Assembly (NCBI GenBank): GCA_020633205.1 | Contig: JACKEB010000018.1 | Span: 186,001 to 250,000, forward strand | Length of the DNA: 64,000 nucleotides | Reading direction: 5' to 3' | Source of the DNA: Polyangiaceae bacterium | Lineage (GTDB): Bacteria > Myxococcota_A > Polyangia > Polyangiales > Polyangiaceae | In this document: piece after piece, positions 1 through 8,463 of the stretch | Layout of the letters: each line of letters begins with the position of its first letter | Numbering within the stretch: position 1 is the first letter of the stretch | The notes under the pieces: model-generated | What the model was told of the DNA's origin: nothing | The model's input: only the letters and a program-made list of their open reading frames with translations | Databases searched by the model: none | Translations under genes and position numbers: made by a program

Positions 1-542
1 CCAAGGTCGCGGAATGATTGGGATTGGGGATTCACGTTGGACAACCTCTCGGAGAGGGCAATTCAACTCTCGTGCCGAACGTCTATGCCCCTCGCTGAGC
101 TTGGTTACGCTGCTCTGTCGACACCGGTGTCGGCCAGAAATGCTACTGGGTCGATGTAGGACATTGGCTCCCCTAGCTGTGCGTTGCCGTGTTACCGCGG
201 GGAAATTGGTGCGGTGCCTTGGGCTTGGCTGCGTGCGGTCGTGCTCGGGTGGCGCTCGACCGCCTGGACCCAGCCCGTGCGATGTCGAGACGCCCCGAGT
301 CCTCCTCAGAGCGCTGTCCCGTGGCGCACTCGGCTCCAGCTCTCACGCGAGCGGAGCGTGCTGCGACGCTCCTGGTGCGGCGACGAGTCCGCGAAAGCTA
401 CCAAGTGGAAACAATTGGCGCCTCGCGACTCGATGCCGTTCGCGCGCGGCACCTGGCGGGAACCAGGCCAGAAAGCGCGCCCGCGCGGATTTCACGAGTC
501 CGCCACGATCCCCGCCCAAGCCATGATAGGGTGCCGAGCAAT
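1..542. other. Upstream region, no gene recognised
   Basis: Open frames exist on both strands because of the high GC content, but their translations are Arg/Ser/Ala/Pro-rich and resemble no family I know. The frame of the downstream oxidoreductase is open back to position 189, yet nothing before the ATG at 543 looks like a flavoprotein N-terminus. It probably holds the promoter of the FAD enzyme. I see no clear hairpin or operator. Confidence 0.5.
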
Positions 543-2204
543 ATGGCGGGCAAGGTCATCGTCTTGGGGGGCGGCGTCGCGGGACTCAGCGCGGCGCACG
601 AGTTGGTCGAGCGAGGGTTCACTGTCGAGGTCTTTGACCGTGGGACGATTCCCGGCGGCAAAGCCCGGAGCGTGCCGGTGCCCGGCACTGGAACCGGCGG
701 CCGCCCGGACTTGCCCGGGGAACACGGCTTCCGCTTCTTTCCGGGTTTCTACCGTCACTTGCCGGACACCATGAAGCGCATCCCCTACGGGGGAAATGAT
801 GACGGCGTGTACGGCAACTTGCGGCAGGCGACACAGTTCATGCTCGCGCGCCAGGGACAGAGCGACCCGATCTTCGTCGCCCGCTTCCCGACCAGCCTCG
901 GCGAGTGGTACCGCGCGCTGAAGGCGATCATCACTTCCAATCTTGGGATCCCGGCGAATGAAGCGGTCTTTTTCCTGGATCGCCTGATGGCGCTGCTCAC
1001 CTCCTGCCACGCGCGGCGCTTCGGGCAGTGGGAGCACATCAACTGGTGGGAGTTCATTCGCGCGTCGGAGATGTCGGCTGAGTATCGCGCTTACCTAGCG
1101 AAGGGACTGACCCGTTCACTCGTGGCGATGCGCGCAGAGGAGGGCAGCACGCGTACGGTTGGATACATCCTGCTCCAGCTGCTGTTCGACCTGATCACTC
1201 CCGGAGAGACGCTGGATCGGCTCTTGGATGGACCGACCAATGAGGTGTGGATCGACCCTTGGGTTGCTTTCCTTCAGGGGCGCGGGGCCACCTATCAGCT
1301 CGAGCACGAGGTCAAAGCGCTGCACGTTGGCCCAGGGGCTGGTCCAGGTAGTGCCGTGCGGATACTCGGCGTCGAAATCCAAGGACCCTCAGGGCCACCC
1401 GTCACTCACACTGCTGACTGGTACGTGCTGGCGATGCCCGTAGAGCGCGTTATTCCGTTGCTCAGTCTGGAGCTGGTTACGGCGGCTCCTGAGCTGGCTG
1501 GCTTGACTCACCTGCGGACGTCTTGGATGAACGGCATGCAGTTCTACCTGAAGCAAGACGTCGAGCTGGTGAAGGGCCACGCGATCTTCACGGATTCACC
1601 CTGGGCCCTCACCAGCATCTCCCAGCAGCAGTTCTGGGCCGAGCGGATCCCGAACTATGGCGATGGGCAGGTTCACGGCATCCTGAGCATCGACATCAGC
1701 GACTGGGACACGCCGGGCATCCTCTACAACAAGGCAGCTCGCGATCTCACCACTCGGGCGGAGATCAAGGATGAGGTCTGGGCGCAGCTGAAGGCCGAAC
1801 TCAACGACGACTCTCACCCGGATCTGCAGGATTCCAACCTGGCCCACTGGTTCCTGGATCCAAGCATCGACATGACGCCCTCTGGAGCCACCAACGACGA
1901 ACCGTTGTTGGTGAACGTCGCGAGCAGCTGGCAGTACCGTCCGGAAGCGGTGACGTCGATCCCCAATCTCTTCTTGGCGAGCGATTACGTGCGCACGTTC
2001 ACCGACCTCGCCACCATGGAAGGTGCCAACGAAGCCGCCCGCCGCGCGGTCAACGGTGTGCTGCGGGTGAGCGGTTCGAGCGCGCCCAAATGCGGTGTGT
2101 GGCCACTCTCGGAGCCCTGGTTCTTTGGCCCCGCGCGCGGCTACGACGCCCGCCGCTGGGAGGCCGGGAAGGCGAACTTGTTCGCACTCGACTTCAAGCC
2201 ATAA
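543..2204 (+). CDS. FAD-dependent amine oxidase / phytoene desaturase-type oxidoreductase
   Basis: A predicted cytosolic flavoprotein of 553 residues. The start is the ATG at 543 because the dinucleotide-binding fold begins at once: a GGGVAGLSAAHELVERG stretch (GxGxxG type) with the acidic end of the second strand (EVFDRG), followed by PGGKARS and PGEHGFRFFPGF. These are typical of the amine oxidase/phytoene desaturase/hydroxysqualene dehydroxylase superfamily. A C-terminal FAD-contact segment (NLFLASDYVRT, then ATMEGANEAARRAVNG) is also present. The substrate cannot be read from the sequence; carotenoid- or squalene-like lipids are possible. Its last 49 bases reappear at 5313-5361 in the duplication scar, so the 3' end of this gene is one boundary of the duplicated lipoprotein module. 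The next gene is convergent and ends 9 bases away. Confidence 0.85.
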   Translation: MAGKVIVLGGGVAGLSAAHELVERGFTVEVFDRGTIPGGKARSVPVPGTGTGGRPDLPGEHGFRFFPGFYRHLPDTMKRIPYGGNDDGVYGNLRQATQFMLARQGQSDPIFVARFPTSLGEWYRALKAIITSNLGIPANEAVFFLDRLMALLTSCHARRFGQWEHINWWEFIRASEMSAEYRAYLAKGLTRSLVAMRAEEGSTRTVGYILLQLLFDLITPGETLDRLLDGPTNEVWIDPWVAFLQGRGATYQLEHEVKALHVGPGAGPGSAVRILGVEIQGPSGPPVTHTADWYVLAMPVERVIPLLSLELVTAAPELAGLTHLRTSWMNGMQFYLKQDVELVKGHAIFTDSPWALTSISQQQFWAERIPNYGDGQVHGILSIDISDWDTPGILYNKAARDLTTRAEIKDEVWAQLKAELNDDSHPDLQDSNLAHWFLDPSIDMTPSGATNDEPLLVNVASSWQYRPEAVTSIPNLFLASDYVRTFTDLATMEGANEAARRAVNGVLRVSGSSAPKCGVWPLSEPWFFGPARGYDARRWEAGKANLFALDFKP

Positions 2205-2213
2205 GCGCTGTGA

Positions 2214-3686
2214 TTAGCGTCCCCAAGCGCGAATCTCGAGCTTGCTGTTCGTCTGCATCGCCACCCAACGCGCGTTTTCCCCGACCCCGACCTTGAACGA
2301 GACAACGTAAGGAATGCTCGGATCCGAGGGGTATTCACCTCGGATCCCGTCAGCGATGTCAGTGCCCATTTGGTTCCACGTGCCGGACTCCATGCGCAGC
2401 ACTCTGACTTGCCCCTCCAGGTTTGGATCCACGAACCTCGCGGCTTTCAGCACAAGGAGCTCACCCGTCCAATCCTTGGCGAATGCGAAGGTGCCGTACG
2501 GTAATGCCGGATAGGCCTGCCAGTTCGCTCCGTTCCAGAACTTTATCACTGTCGGTGTGCTGGAGGTCACTGGCACGTCGCCTCCGATGGCCGTAATGTC
2601 CTTGCGCCAGTTGTCACCCCAAGGGTCTGGGCCATGATCGCCTCCTAGCGGTGCCCAGTCGGTGCCATCCCAGCGCATCGCGTACTGCTCGGTCCAGTCC
2701 GGCTTGTCCCACACAAAGTTCTGTACGTTCCCTAGCAGCGCGCGGCCCCTCGAGTCACGGGAGACCCAGATCGAGGTTTCAAGGATCACTCCAAGGATCG
2801 GCTGAGAGCCCATCGCCTGCCACTCGGTTCCATCCCAGATCTTTGCTCCCACAGTGCGGCTTCCGTAGGCTCCTTCGAGGAAGAACAGCGCCGGGCCTGC
2901 AGGCAATGAGATGAAGGCTCCCAGGTATCCAGTGGTCACAGTCCCACCGACCACGTCCCAGGTCGATCCGCTCCAGCGAGCCACGCCAATTTCGCCGTTC
3001 TTTCGCCATGCGACGAAAGGCACACCGTCATCGCCCACGTCGACCACCACGGCCGCGGCATCGGTGAAGGGATACGTGGTGTTGCGCTCGCCGAGCGGCT
3101 CAAACCCATTCGCCCCCCACGTACTGATGAAGAAACCGGCACCCGGGAGCTGGTACGTAAGGAAGGCGATGCCGCACGGATTTACATCGAAGTCGACCAT
3201 CCGCGGCCTGACACCTCCTTCCGCTCCTGGATCCGTCGCTAGCAGTTCCCAGTCGGTGCCAGGGGCGCTCACCCCGGAAATAGCCGCACAGCTCGAACTC
3301 GTCCCGCCTGTCCCCCCCGTTGCTCCACCAGCAGAGCTGCCTGCGGCGCTAGCAGCGCCTCCTACATTGGCTCCGGCGCCGCCGCCCGCACCGGCTCCGC
3401 CGGCGCTACCGCCAAGCCCGGCGCTGCCACCCGAGGCTCCCAGACCGGCACTTCCCCCGACGCTCGCGACACCCCCGGTAGATTGCCCTGCGGAACCAGA
3501 TGAGCCTGCGTCGCCGCCCGCCGCGGTTCCTCCCATCCCACTTCCGCCAACGGATGCACCAGAAGTGCCCGCGGAGGACCCCCCGGAGCCTGAGGAACTG
3601 TCCTCTCCGCACCCCCCCGCGGCTAGGCTCAACCCCACTAGCGAAAGGGCCACCGTCCGTTCGAGTCCGCTTCTCAAAGTCATCAT
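2214..3686 (-). CDS. Module protein A1: stalked lipoprotein with W-x-G-x-x-W repeat domain
   Basis: Predicted exported lipoprotein of 490 residues. The ATG at 3686 is chosen because it follows the stop of B1 by one base and has GGAG eight bases upstream; an ATG at 3728 is possible but puts extra residues before the signal peptide. The signal peptide ends at AAGGC (an imperfect lipobox). About 120 residues of Gly/Ala/Ser-rich low-complexity stalk follow, then about 350 residues with repeated motifs such as WDGTEWQAMG, WDGTDWAPLG and WNGANWQAYP. Such spacing suggests a beta-propeller-like fold (inference). It has two paired Cys near the domain start. It is the last gene of the B2-A2-B1-A1 run and is roughly half identical to A2 by eye. 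Function unknown; a surface recognition or adhesion role is speculation. Confidence 0.75.
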   Translation of the reverse strand: MMTLRSGLERTVALSLVGLSLAAGGCGEDSSSGSGGSSAGTSGASVGGSGMGGTAAGGDAGSSGSAGQSTGGVASVGGSAGLGASGGSAGLGGSAGGAGAGGGAGANVGGAASAAGSSAGGATGGTGGTSSSCAAISGVSAPGTDWELLATDPGAEGGVRPRMVDFDVNPCGIAFLTYQLPGAGFFISTWGANGFEPLGERNTTYPFTDAAAVVVDVGDDGVPFVAWRKNGEIGVARWSGSTWDVVGGTVTTGYLGAFISLPAGPALFFLEGAYGSRTVGAKIWDGTEWQAMGSQPILGVILETSIWVSRDSRGRALLGNVQNFVWDKPDWTEQYAMRWDGTDWAPLGGDHGPDPWGDNWRKDITAIGGDVPVTSSTPTVIKFWNGANWQAYPALPYGTFAFAKDWTGELLVLKAARFVDPNLEGQVRVLRMESGTWNQMGTDIADGIRGEYPSDPSIPYVVSFKVGVGENARWVAMQTNSKLEIRAWGR

Positions 3687-3687
3687 G

Positions 3688-5061
3688 CTACCAACTCCAA
3701 CCGCGGATATTGCCCTCTCCTGGGACACCCACCATCAGCCCGGCGCCGTTGATCACCGGGACCGGTGTGTCTCCGAATGTCGGGTCACCTACCGTCGTGA
3801 GTGCCACGCCAAGCGCCTTCCATCCGTCACCGTCGATCCACTCAAGAACCCGAGTGCGAAAGTCGCTGAGACCGATGGTTCCGTAATAGAACGCTATGAA
3901 CAGGCGCCCATCGACTCCGGCCGCGAGTTTCAGACCAGAGGGAGGCAGCGAACCGAGTGACTCCCAAGCAACGCCGTCGAAGCGCTCGATAAACGAGTTG
4001 CCGATCCCGACCACCGGACGGTTGTCAGCGTCGACCACGATGCTCTGAACTGTCCCTGCCGTTGAGGGGGTAGGCAACGAGCTCCAGGCACTGCCATTCC
4101 AGCGTTGGACGGTGACAGACCCTGCGCTTGTGGCCACCACGGGCCAGCCGTCACGGTCGAGCGTGTGCTGTGGTTCCGTGCCAGCGGGCTTGACCACCGG
4201 TCCTCCGCCCAGCGGCTCCCATGCGACGCCAGTCCAGCGGTGCACCCAAAACTCGCGCGCTCCCGAGGTGTCCTTGGTGCGCACGAAGGCGAAGGTTCCC
4301 TGAGGCCCAGTCTCAACGCCCGCGGTCGCCTCGCTGGCTGCGCTGAGCGAGGTCTGTCCCATTCGAATCCATGCGGATCCGTTCCAGGTGCTTACGCCAA
4401 GATCGTAGTTGGCGCCGTACTTGAACCAGCTCAGGTAGGGGGTACCTGACGCGTCCACTGCCAGGTCAAATGGGGTTCCATCGGTGAACGCGGTGGTTAC
4501 GTTGACGAACTGCGCACCGTCCCAGCGCTCCACCGCACCAGCTTGACTACGAAAGAACTCGCACTCATTCGCAGCCAAAATCATCGAACTCCCGCTCGAC
4601 CACGTGGACCAGGCGGCGGACGAGTTGCTGCCCCCGGTACCTGGACACAGAACAGAAGCGCCTCCCGCGCCCGCTGCTCCGCCGGCGCCAGACGCTCCAC
4701 TCGCGCCGGCCGTACCCGCTGCACCGGCCGTACCCGCTGCACCGGCCGTACCCGCTGCACCGCCCGTACCAGCCATGCCAGCCGCACCGGCCATCGCACC
4801 GCCCGCTCCCGTGGCGCCTGCTCCCGCGGTTCCGCCGGTTGCGCCCACCCCGCCGCTGGCAGCCGAGCCGGAGGTACCTCCGGTTCCTGCGGACCCTGCT
4901 GCCGAGCCTCCTCCGCCTGCCGCCCCTGCCGCGCCGACGCCAGCCGTGCCTCCCTTGCCACCGGCGGATGAGCCATTGTCACTCGAGCTATCGCAGCCCG
5001 CAGCTTGAGTCAGCGCGGCGCAACAAATTGCCACCGCGTACCATCGAACAGTCCGGTCCAT
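3688..5061 (-). CDS. Module protein B1: stalked lipoprotein with W-x-G-x-x-W repeat domain
   Basis: Predicted lipoprotein of 457 residues. It starts with a hydrophobic signal ending in QAAGC, followed by DSSSDNG and a stalk of about 110 residues built from Gly-Ala-containing triplets. The stalk is encoded partly by an 18-bp repeat. The C-terminal domain carries WDGAQF, WNGSAWIRMG, WTGVAWEPLG and WNGSAWSSLP repeats and the segment LDRDGWPVV. Near its end is RVLEWIDGDGW, which is also found in B2. It is related in architecture to the A proteins but forms a separate subfamily. Its stop codon lies one base before the A1 start, indicating translational coupling and a functional pair. The upstream bases 5062-5188 keep only scattered similarity to the leader of B2. 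Confidence 0.75.
   Translation of the reverse strand: MDRTVRWYAVAICCAALTQAAGCDSSSDNGSSAGGKGGTAGVGAAGAAGGGGSAAGSAGTGGTSGSAASGGVGATGGTAGAGATGAGGAMAGAAGMAGTGGAAGTAGAAGTAGAAGTAGASGASGAGGAAGAGGASVLCPGTGGSNSSAAWSTWSSGSSMILAANECEFFRSQAGAVERWDGAQFVNVTTAFTDGTPFDLAVDASGTPYLSWFKYGANYDLGVSTWNGSAWIRMGQTSLSAASEATAGVETGPQGTFAFVRTKDTSGAREFWVHRWTGVAWEPLGGGPVVKPAGTEPQHTLDRDGWPVVATSAGSVTVQRWNGSAWSSLPTPSTAGTVQSIVVDADNRPVVGIGNSFIERFDGVAWESLGSLPPSGLKLAAGVDGRLFIAFYYGTIGLSDFRTRVLEWIDGDGWKALGVALTTVGDPTFGDTPVPVINGAGLMVGVPGEGNIRGWSW
4706..4759. repeat. 18-bp minisatellite in B1 stalk, three perfect copies
   Basis: The unit CCGGCCGTACCCGCTGCA (plus strand) occurs three times back to back, followed by a partial fourth copy. 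Eighteen bases are six codons, so gain or loss of copies changes stalk length without breaking the frame. Confidence 0.9.
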
Positions 5062-5188
5062 GTGAGTTGAATCACTCTACTGTGTTCTCGTCAGGGCGGT
5101 AGCGATGATCGCCATGACCCCGCGGTCTCACGATGATCCCTCGCGACCTCCTAGGAATTGTGGCGCCGCCCGTGCTCGCGTTCCTCCA

Positions 5189-5361
5189 CTAGCTCCACTG
5201 AATCGCGAACACGTAGCGGATCGCGTCCTCCTGACGACTCGCGCGGCGACTCGGTTCCAGAATTGGGCTGCTTGGCTCTGCATCGTCCCTCGGATGATGC
5301 CGCCGCACGTTGCTGGGAGGCGGGGAAGGCGAACTTGTTCGCACTCGACTTCAAGCCATAG
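5189..5361. pseudogene. Duplication scar: 3' end of DUF2378 gene joined to 3' end of FAD oxidoreductase gene
   Basis: Bases 5189-5227 match the DUF2378 gene end at 8464-8502 over 39 bases without a mismatch, including its TAG stop. A middle part of 44-50 bases is diverged. Bases 5273-5313 match 8552-8593 with a few changes. From 5313 to 5361 the sequence switches to the last 49 bases of the FAD gene (2154-2202) with about one mismatch. The switch lies in a shared GCTGG. Neither fragment can make protein. This is what remains of two flanking genes when a second copy of the A/B module was added, or when two allelic modules were joined. Confidence 0.85.
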
Positions 5362-5383
5362 CTGCTTCTGTCCGCGGCAAGGC

Positions 5384-6910
5384 TCAGCGGCCCCAGGTCT
5401 GGATGCTGAGCGCAGTCGCGGTCTGTAGCGCTACCCAACGGGCCTTCTCCCCAGACCCAATCTTAAGGCCCTTGATGTAGGGGTAGGCGTTGCTGTTGTA
5501 GTTGTTGGCGAGGATGTCGTCGGCGATCAAGCTTCCCAGTTGAGTCCACGCGCCCGCCTCCAGGCGAACCACCTTGAGCTGGCCAACCGTGGATGTGCTC
5601 GGGAACTTCCCCTGCTTTGCGATGAGCGGAACGCCATCTGGGTCCGTGGCGAACGCGAACGGTCCGCGGGGCAAGTCGGGGTACGACTCCCAATCCACGC
5701 CATTCCAGCGCGTAGCTCCGGTGAGGCCGTCGGAAGCGATGGGTGAGTCCCCGGCCCCGGCGACAACATCGACCTGATCGACCTCGCCTGGTTGATACCA
5801 CTCCGACCCGTGGGCGCCGCCAAGCGGGATCCATGACGAACCGTCCCAGCGAATCGCGTACTCGCTCATCTGTCGTCCGCCCGAGTAGGCCGGCTGAGAG
5901 TACGTGACCACCACGCGGCCTCGCGAGTCCTTGGTCGCGGCGAGGTACACATCAATGATGGGCCCGATGATTGGCTGCGTTCCGAACTCTTGCCACGCGG
6001 AACCGCTCCATCCCCGAGCGCGAACGGTCTTGTTCTCGTAGTTGCCTTCCGAGGTGAGTACCATAGGCCCTGCGTCCAGAGCGACGATCGCCCGCAGCGT
6101 GCCAGTCCCCACGGAACTACCGAGCGCTTGCCAGCTGGTCCCGTCCCAAGTCGCCGCCCCGACGCTACCTGACTTCTGCCAAGCGATCACCGGATGTCCG
6201 TCCTTGGCTAGGTCGAGCACGGCTGTTTCGGCGTCGGTAAACGGGTAGTTGGCGTTGCGATCTCCCAGCATCTCGAAGCCGTTGCTGCCCCACCGGCTGA
6301 CGAAGAGCCCAAGCCCGTTCAGGCGATAGGTGAGGTAGGGCACTCCACACGCGTCGGCGTCGAAGTCGACCAATTCAGGTTTGGTTGCGCCTTCGATTCC
6401 GGGATCCGTAGCAGCGAGTTCCCAGTCGGTCGCACCCGGGGTGACCCCTGGTAATACCGCGCACGCGGACCCTCCGGTTCCTCCAGCTCCAGCGGCGCCT
6501 CCAGTTCCAGCCGCGCCTCCAGTTCCAGCCGCGCCTCCAGCTCCGGCCGCGCCCCCAGCCCCAGCGACGCCTCCGGCTCCGGCGGCGCTACCAGTGCCGG
6601 CCACGCCTCCAGCTCCAGCTGCGCCGCTCGCCCCAGCCGCACCGGCGGCGCCACCCGCGCCCGCGGGTCCGATTCCGCCCGCGCCTCCAGCGCTGGCGCC
6701 TCCAGTGTCAGACCCCGCGGAACCCCCGCTGGCGCCGGCGCCTCCTGCACCAGTGCCGCCCGTGGTTGCTCCCGCCACTCCGCCCGTCGCCGCACCTGAA
6801 CTCCCACCCCCGCCATTGGGAGACGAATCCTCCCCACATGCCTGTGTCGACACACAGATCGCAACCATCGCGAGGGGAGTTACAACCCGTCGTAGCCTGC
6901 TCTTGCGCAT
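5384..6910 (-). CDS. Module protein A2: stalked lipoprotein with W-x-G-x-x-W repeat domain
   Basis: Predicted lipoprotein of 508 residues. The ATG at 6910 overlaps the B2 stop (TAATG) and has GGAG six bases upstream; the ATG at 6916 is two codons longer but lies directly on the GGAG. The signal peptide ends in STQAC, a weak lipobox. A Gly/Ala stalk of about 125 residues follows, then a repeat domain (WDGTSWQALG, WSGSAWQEFG, WDGSSWIPLG, WNGVDWESYP). It ends with WVALQTATALSIQTWGR, matching the A1 end (WVAMQTNSKLEIRAWGR). Conserved blocks shared with A1 include TDWEL, ATDPG, LTY, NGFE and YPFTDA. Divergence from A1 is far greater than in the adjacent scar. Confidence 0.75.
   Translation of the reverse strand: MRKSRLRRVVTPLAMVAICVSTQACGEDSSPNGGGGSSGAATGGVAGATTGGTGAGGAGASGGSAGSDTGGASAGGAGGIGPAGAGGAAGAAGASGAAGAGGVAGTGSAAGAGGVAGAGGAAGAGGAAGTGGAAGTGGAAGAGGTGGSACAVLPGVTPGATDWELAATDPGIEGATKPELVDFDADACGVPYLTYRLNGLGLFVSRWGSNGFEMLGDRNANYPFTDAETAVLDLAKDGHPVIAWQKSGSVGAATWDGTSWQALGSSVGTGTLRAIVALDAGPMVLTSEGNYENKTVRARGWSGSAWQEFGTQPIIGPIIDVYLAATKDSRGRVVVTYSQPAYSGGRQMSEYAIRWDGSSWIPLGGAHGSEWYQPGEVDQVDVVAGAGDSPIASDGLTGATRWNGVDWESYPDLPRGPFAFATDPDGVPLIAKQGKFPSTSTVGQLKVVRLEAGAWTQLGSLIADDILANNYNSNAYPYIKGLKIGSGEKARWVALQTATALSIQTWGR
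6497..6550. repeat. 18-bp minisatellite in A2 stalk, two perfect copies and one imperfect
   Basis: The unit GCCTCCAGTTCCAGCCGC is repeated at 6497 and 6515, with a degenerate copy at 6533 and weaker similarity beyond. The frame is kept at six codons per unit. The unit sequence is unrelated to those in B1 and B2. Confidence 0.8.
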
Positions 6911-8310
6911 TACCATCTCCAGCCAAAGACTTCCTTGGGGTACGAGAGTTCAACGATTAACCCTGCGGAATTGATCGCGGTGGTTGGGGTGCTCGCCTCA
7001 AACTGGCTGAGCACCGGGGTCAGTGAGGAGCCGACCTGGCGCCACCCATCGCCATCGATCCATTCCAGCACGCGCGTGCGGTAGTCATTCATCGCTATCG
7101 ACCCCTGGGTGATTGCGAGGAAGAGCCTGCCCTGCTCGCTGGCGGCTAGCTCGAACGTCGCTCGAGGCAGGCTCGCGAGTGGCTGCCAAGCGGCGCCGTC
7201 GAATCGCGCGATTTTGGTGCCGCTGCTGCTCGTGGTGCCAATGATGGGCTGATTGCGGTCATCGACGGTGATGCTCACAAGCCCACCTGTGATGCCTGGT
7301 GAGCCGAGCGACGTCCAGCTCGTTCCGTTCCAGCGTTCCACCTGAAGGCCGCCTTGGTCGAACATCACCACAGGCCAGCCGTCGCGGTCGAGGGCGTGCT
7401 TCTCGTTGTCGGTCCCACGGGTGGTGAGCTGGGTCCAGGCGGAGCCCGTCCAGTGGAACACCCAGCTGTCGTGTCCGCCTCCGGAGTCACGGGTTCGAGC
7501 AAATGCAAAGACCCCCTGAGGACCGGCCTCCACGCTGATACTCGACGCTGGCGGATAGTAGCTCGTTGGGTCGTTCAAGTCTCCACCCAGGCGAACCCAC
7601 GCGCTGCCGTCCCATTGACTTACGGCGAGCTCGGCCTTCGAGCTATCTGCCTGCCACGCAAGATACGCTTTCCCGGAGGAATCAACCGCCAGGCCTTGAA
7701 CCTGGGAGCTGTTCGTGAATGCGCTGGTGACGGCGTTCCAGTGCGACCCATCATAGCGGCTGACCACGAAACCCCCACCACTCTGAGCCACCCGGAAGAA
7801 ATCACATTCGTTCGCGGCGATCAGGTCCGTCGTCCCGGCGCCCCAGCTTGCCCAGTCGGCGGAAGTGTTGGCGCCCCCAGAACCACTGCAAAGCGCGCCG
7901 CTGCCTCCAGTGCCTCCAGTGCCTGCGACGCCGCCTGTGCCTCCGGTTGCGGCGCCCGCCTGTCCCCCAGAGCCCGAAGCTCCAGCCACACCAGCGCCGC
8001 CCGCTCCTGCCGCGGCGCCAGCAGAGCCGCCAGTGCCAGCAGAGCCGCCAGTGCCAGCAGAGCCGCCAGTGCCAGCCGAGCCCGCGGTGGCTCCAGCTGA
8101 ACCAGCCACGCCGCCGGCTCCACCGCTTGCAGCAGAGCCAGCGCTGCCACCGTTCCCCGCGGAAGCGCCTGCGACACCTCCGCTCCCCTCACCAGCGGCC
8201 CCAGCGTTGCCACCAGCGGACGAGCCGCCGTCGCCTGAACTGTCGCAGCCCGCAACCTGCGTCAGCGCTGCGCACACTAGCGCTGCGCACCATCGATTCG
8301 TCTGTCCCAT
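6910..8310 (-). CDS. Module protein B2: stalked lipoprotein with W-x-G-x-x-W repeat domain
   Basis: Predicted lipoprotein of 466 residues and first gene of the four-gene run. The ATG at 8310 is chosen over the one at 8424 because it begins a normal signal peptide ending in the good lipobox VAGC. This is the same position as the B1 start (TQAAGC). A stalk of roughly 120 residues with an 18-bp DNA repeat precedes the domain carrying WDGSAWVRLG, WTGSAWTQL, WNGTSWTSLG and RVLEWIDGDGW. The shared segment ALDRDGWPVV aligns with B1. Overall identity to B1 is about one half by eye. The leader 8311-8463 should hold the promoter for the whole run. Confidence 0.75.
   Translation of the reverse strand: MGQTNRWCAALVCAALTQVAGCDSSGDGGSSAGGNAGAAGEGSGGVAGASAGNGGSAGSAASGGAGGVAGSAGATAGSAGTGGSAGTGGSAGTGGSAGAAAGAGGAGVAGASGSGGQAGAATGGTGGVAGTGGTGGSGALCSGSGGANTSADWASWGAGTTDLIAANECDFFRVAQSGGGFVVSRYDGSHWNAVTSAFTNSSQVQGLAVDSSGKAYLAWQADSSKAELAVSQWDGSAWVRLGGDLNDPTSYYPPASSISVEAGPQGVFAFARTRDSGGGHDSWVFHWTGSAWTQLTTRGTDNEKHALDRDGWPVVMFDQGGLQVERWNGTSWTSLGSPGITGGLVSITVDDRNQPIIGTTSSSGTKIARFDGAAWQPLASLPRATFELAASEQGRLFLAITQGSIAMNDYRTRVLEWIDGDGWRQVGSSLTPVLSQFEASTPTTAINSAGLIVELSYPKEVFGWRW
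8021..8092. repeat. 18-bp minisatellite in B2 stalk, four perfect copies
   Basis: GCAGAGCCGCCAGTGCCA is repeated four times without change. It encodes six residues per unit on the minus strand (a Gly/Ala/Ser/Thr pattern). Perfect copies suggest recent expansion. Confidence 0.9.
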
Positions 8311-8463
8311 AGCGTGATTCAAGCGAGTGTAGCCCCTTGAATGCTGGATGGTAGGCGTGAACGACCACGACCCCACGGTCTCAGGCAAAACCGCGTCCGA
8401 GCAGCGCGGACACTCGCCACGCACAAGCTCGCTTTTTAGCAGAGCGCTACTCTTTGCAGCGAC

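Noticed and set aside
2911..3960. Long plus-strand open frame rich in Pro and Ala (349 codons) opposite A1 and B1
   Set aside because: It is the complement of the Gly/Ala/Ser stalk codons; no start context and no family similarity. Similar shadows lie opposite the stalks at 4604-5008, 6381-6974 and 7865-8317.
5151..5438. Open frames in the duplication scar
   Set aside because: They run in frames or on strands different from the source genes and have no start signal. The scar is non-coding.
4706..8092. Regular repeats that might be taken for CRISPR or collagen genes
   Set aside because: Units are 18 bases with no spacers, inside coding frames. The Gly-x-x pattern lacks the prolines of collagen-like proteins.
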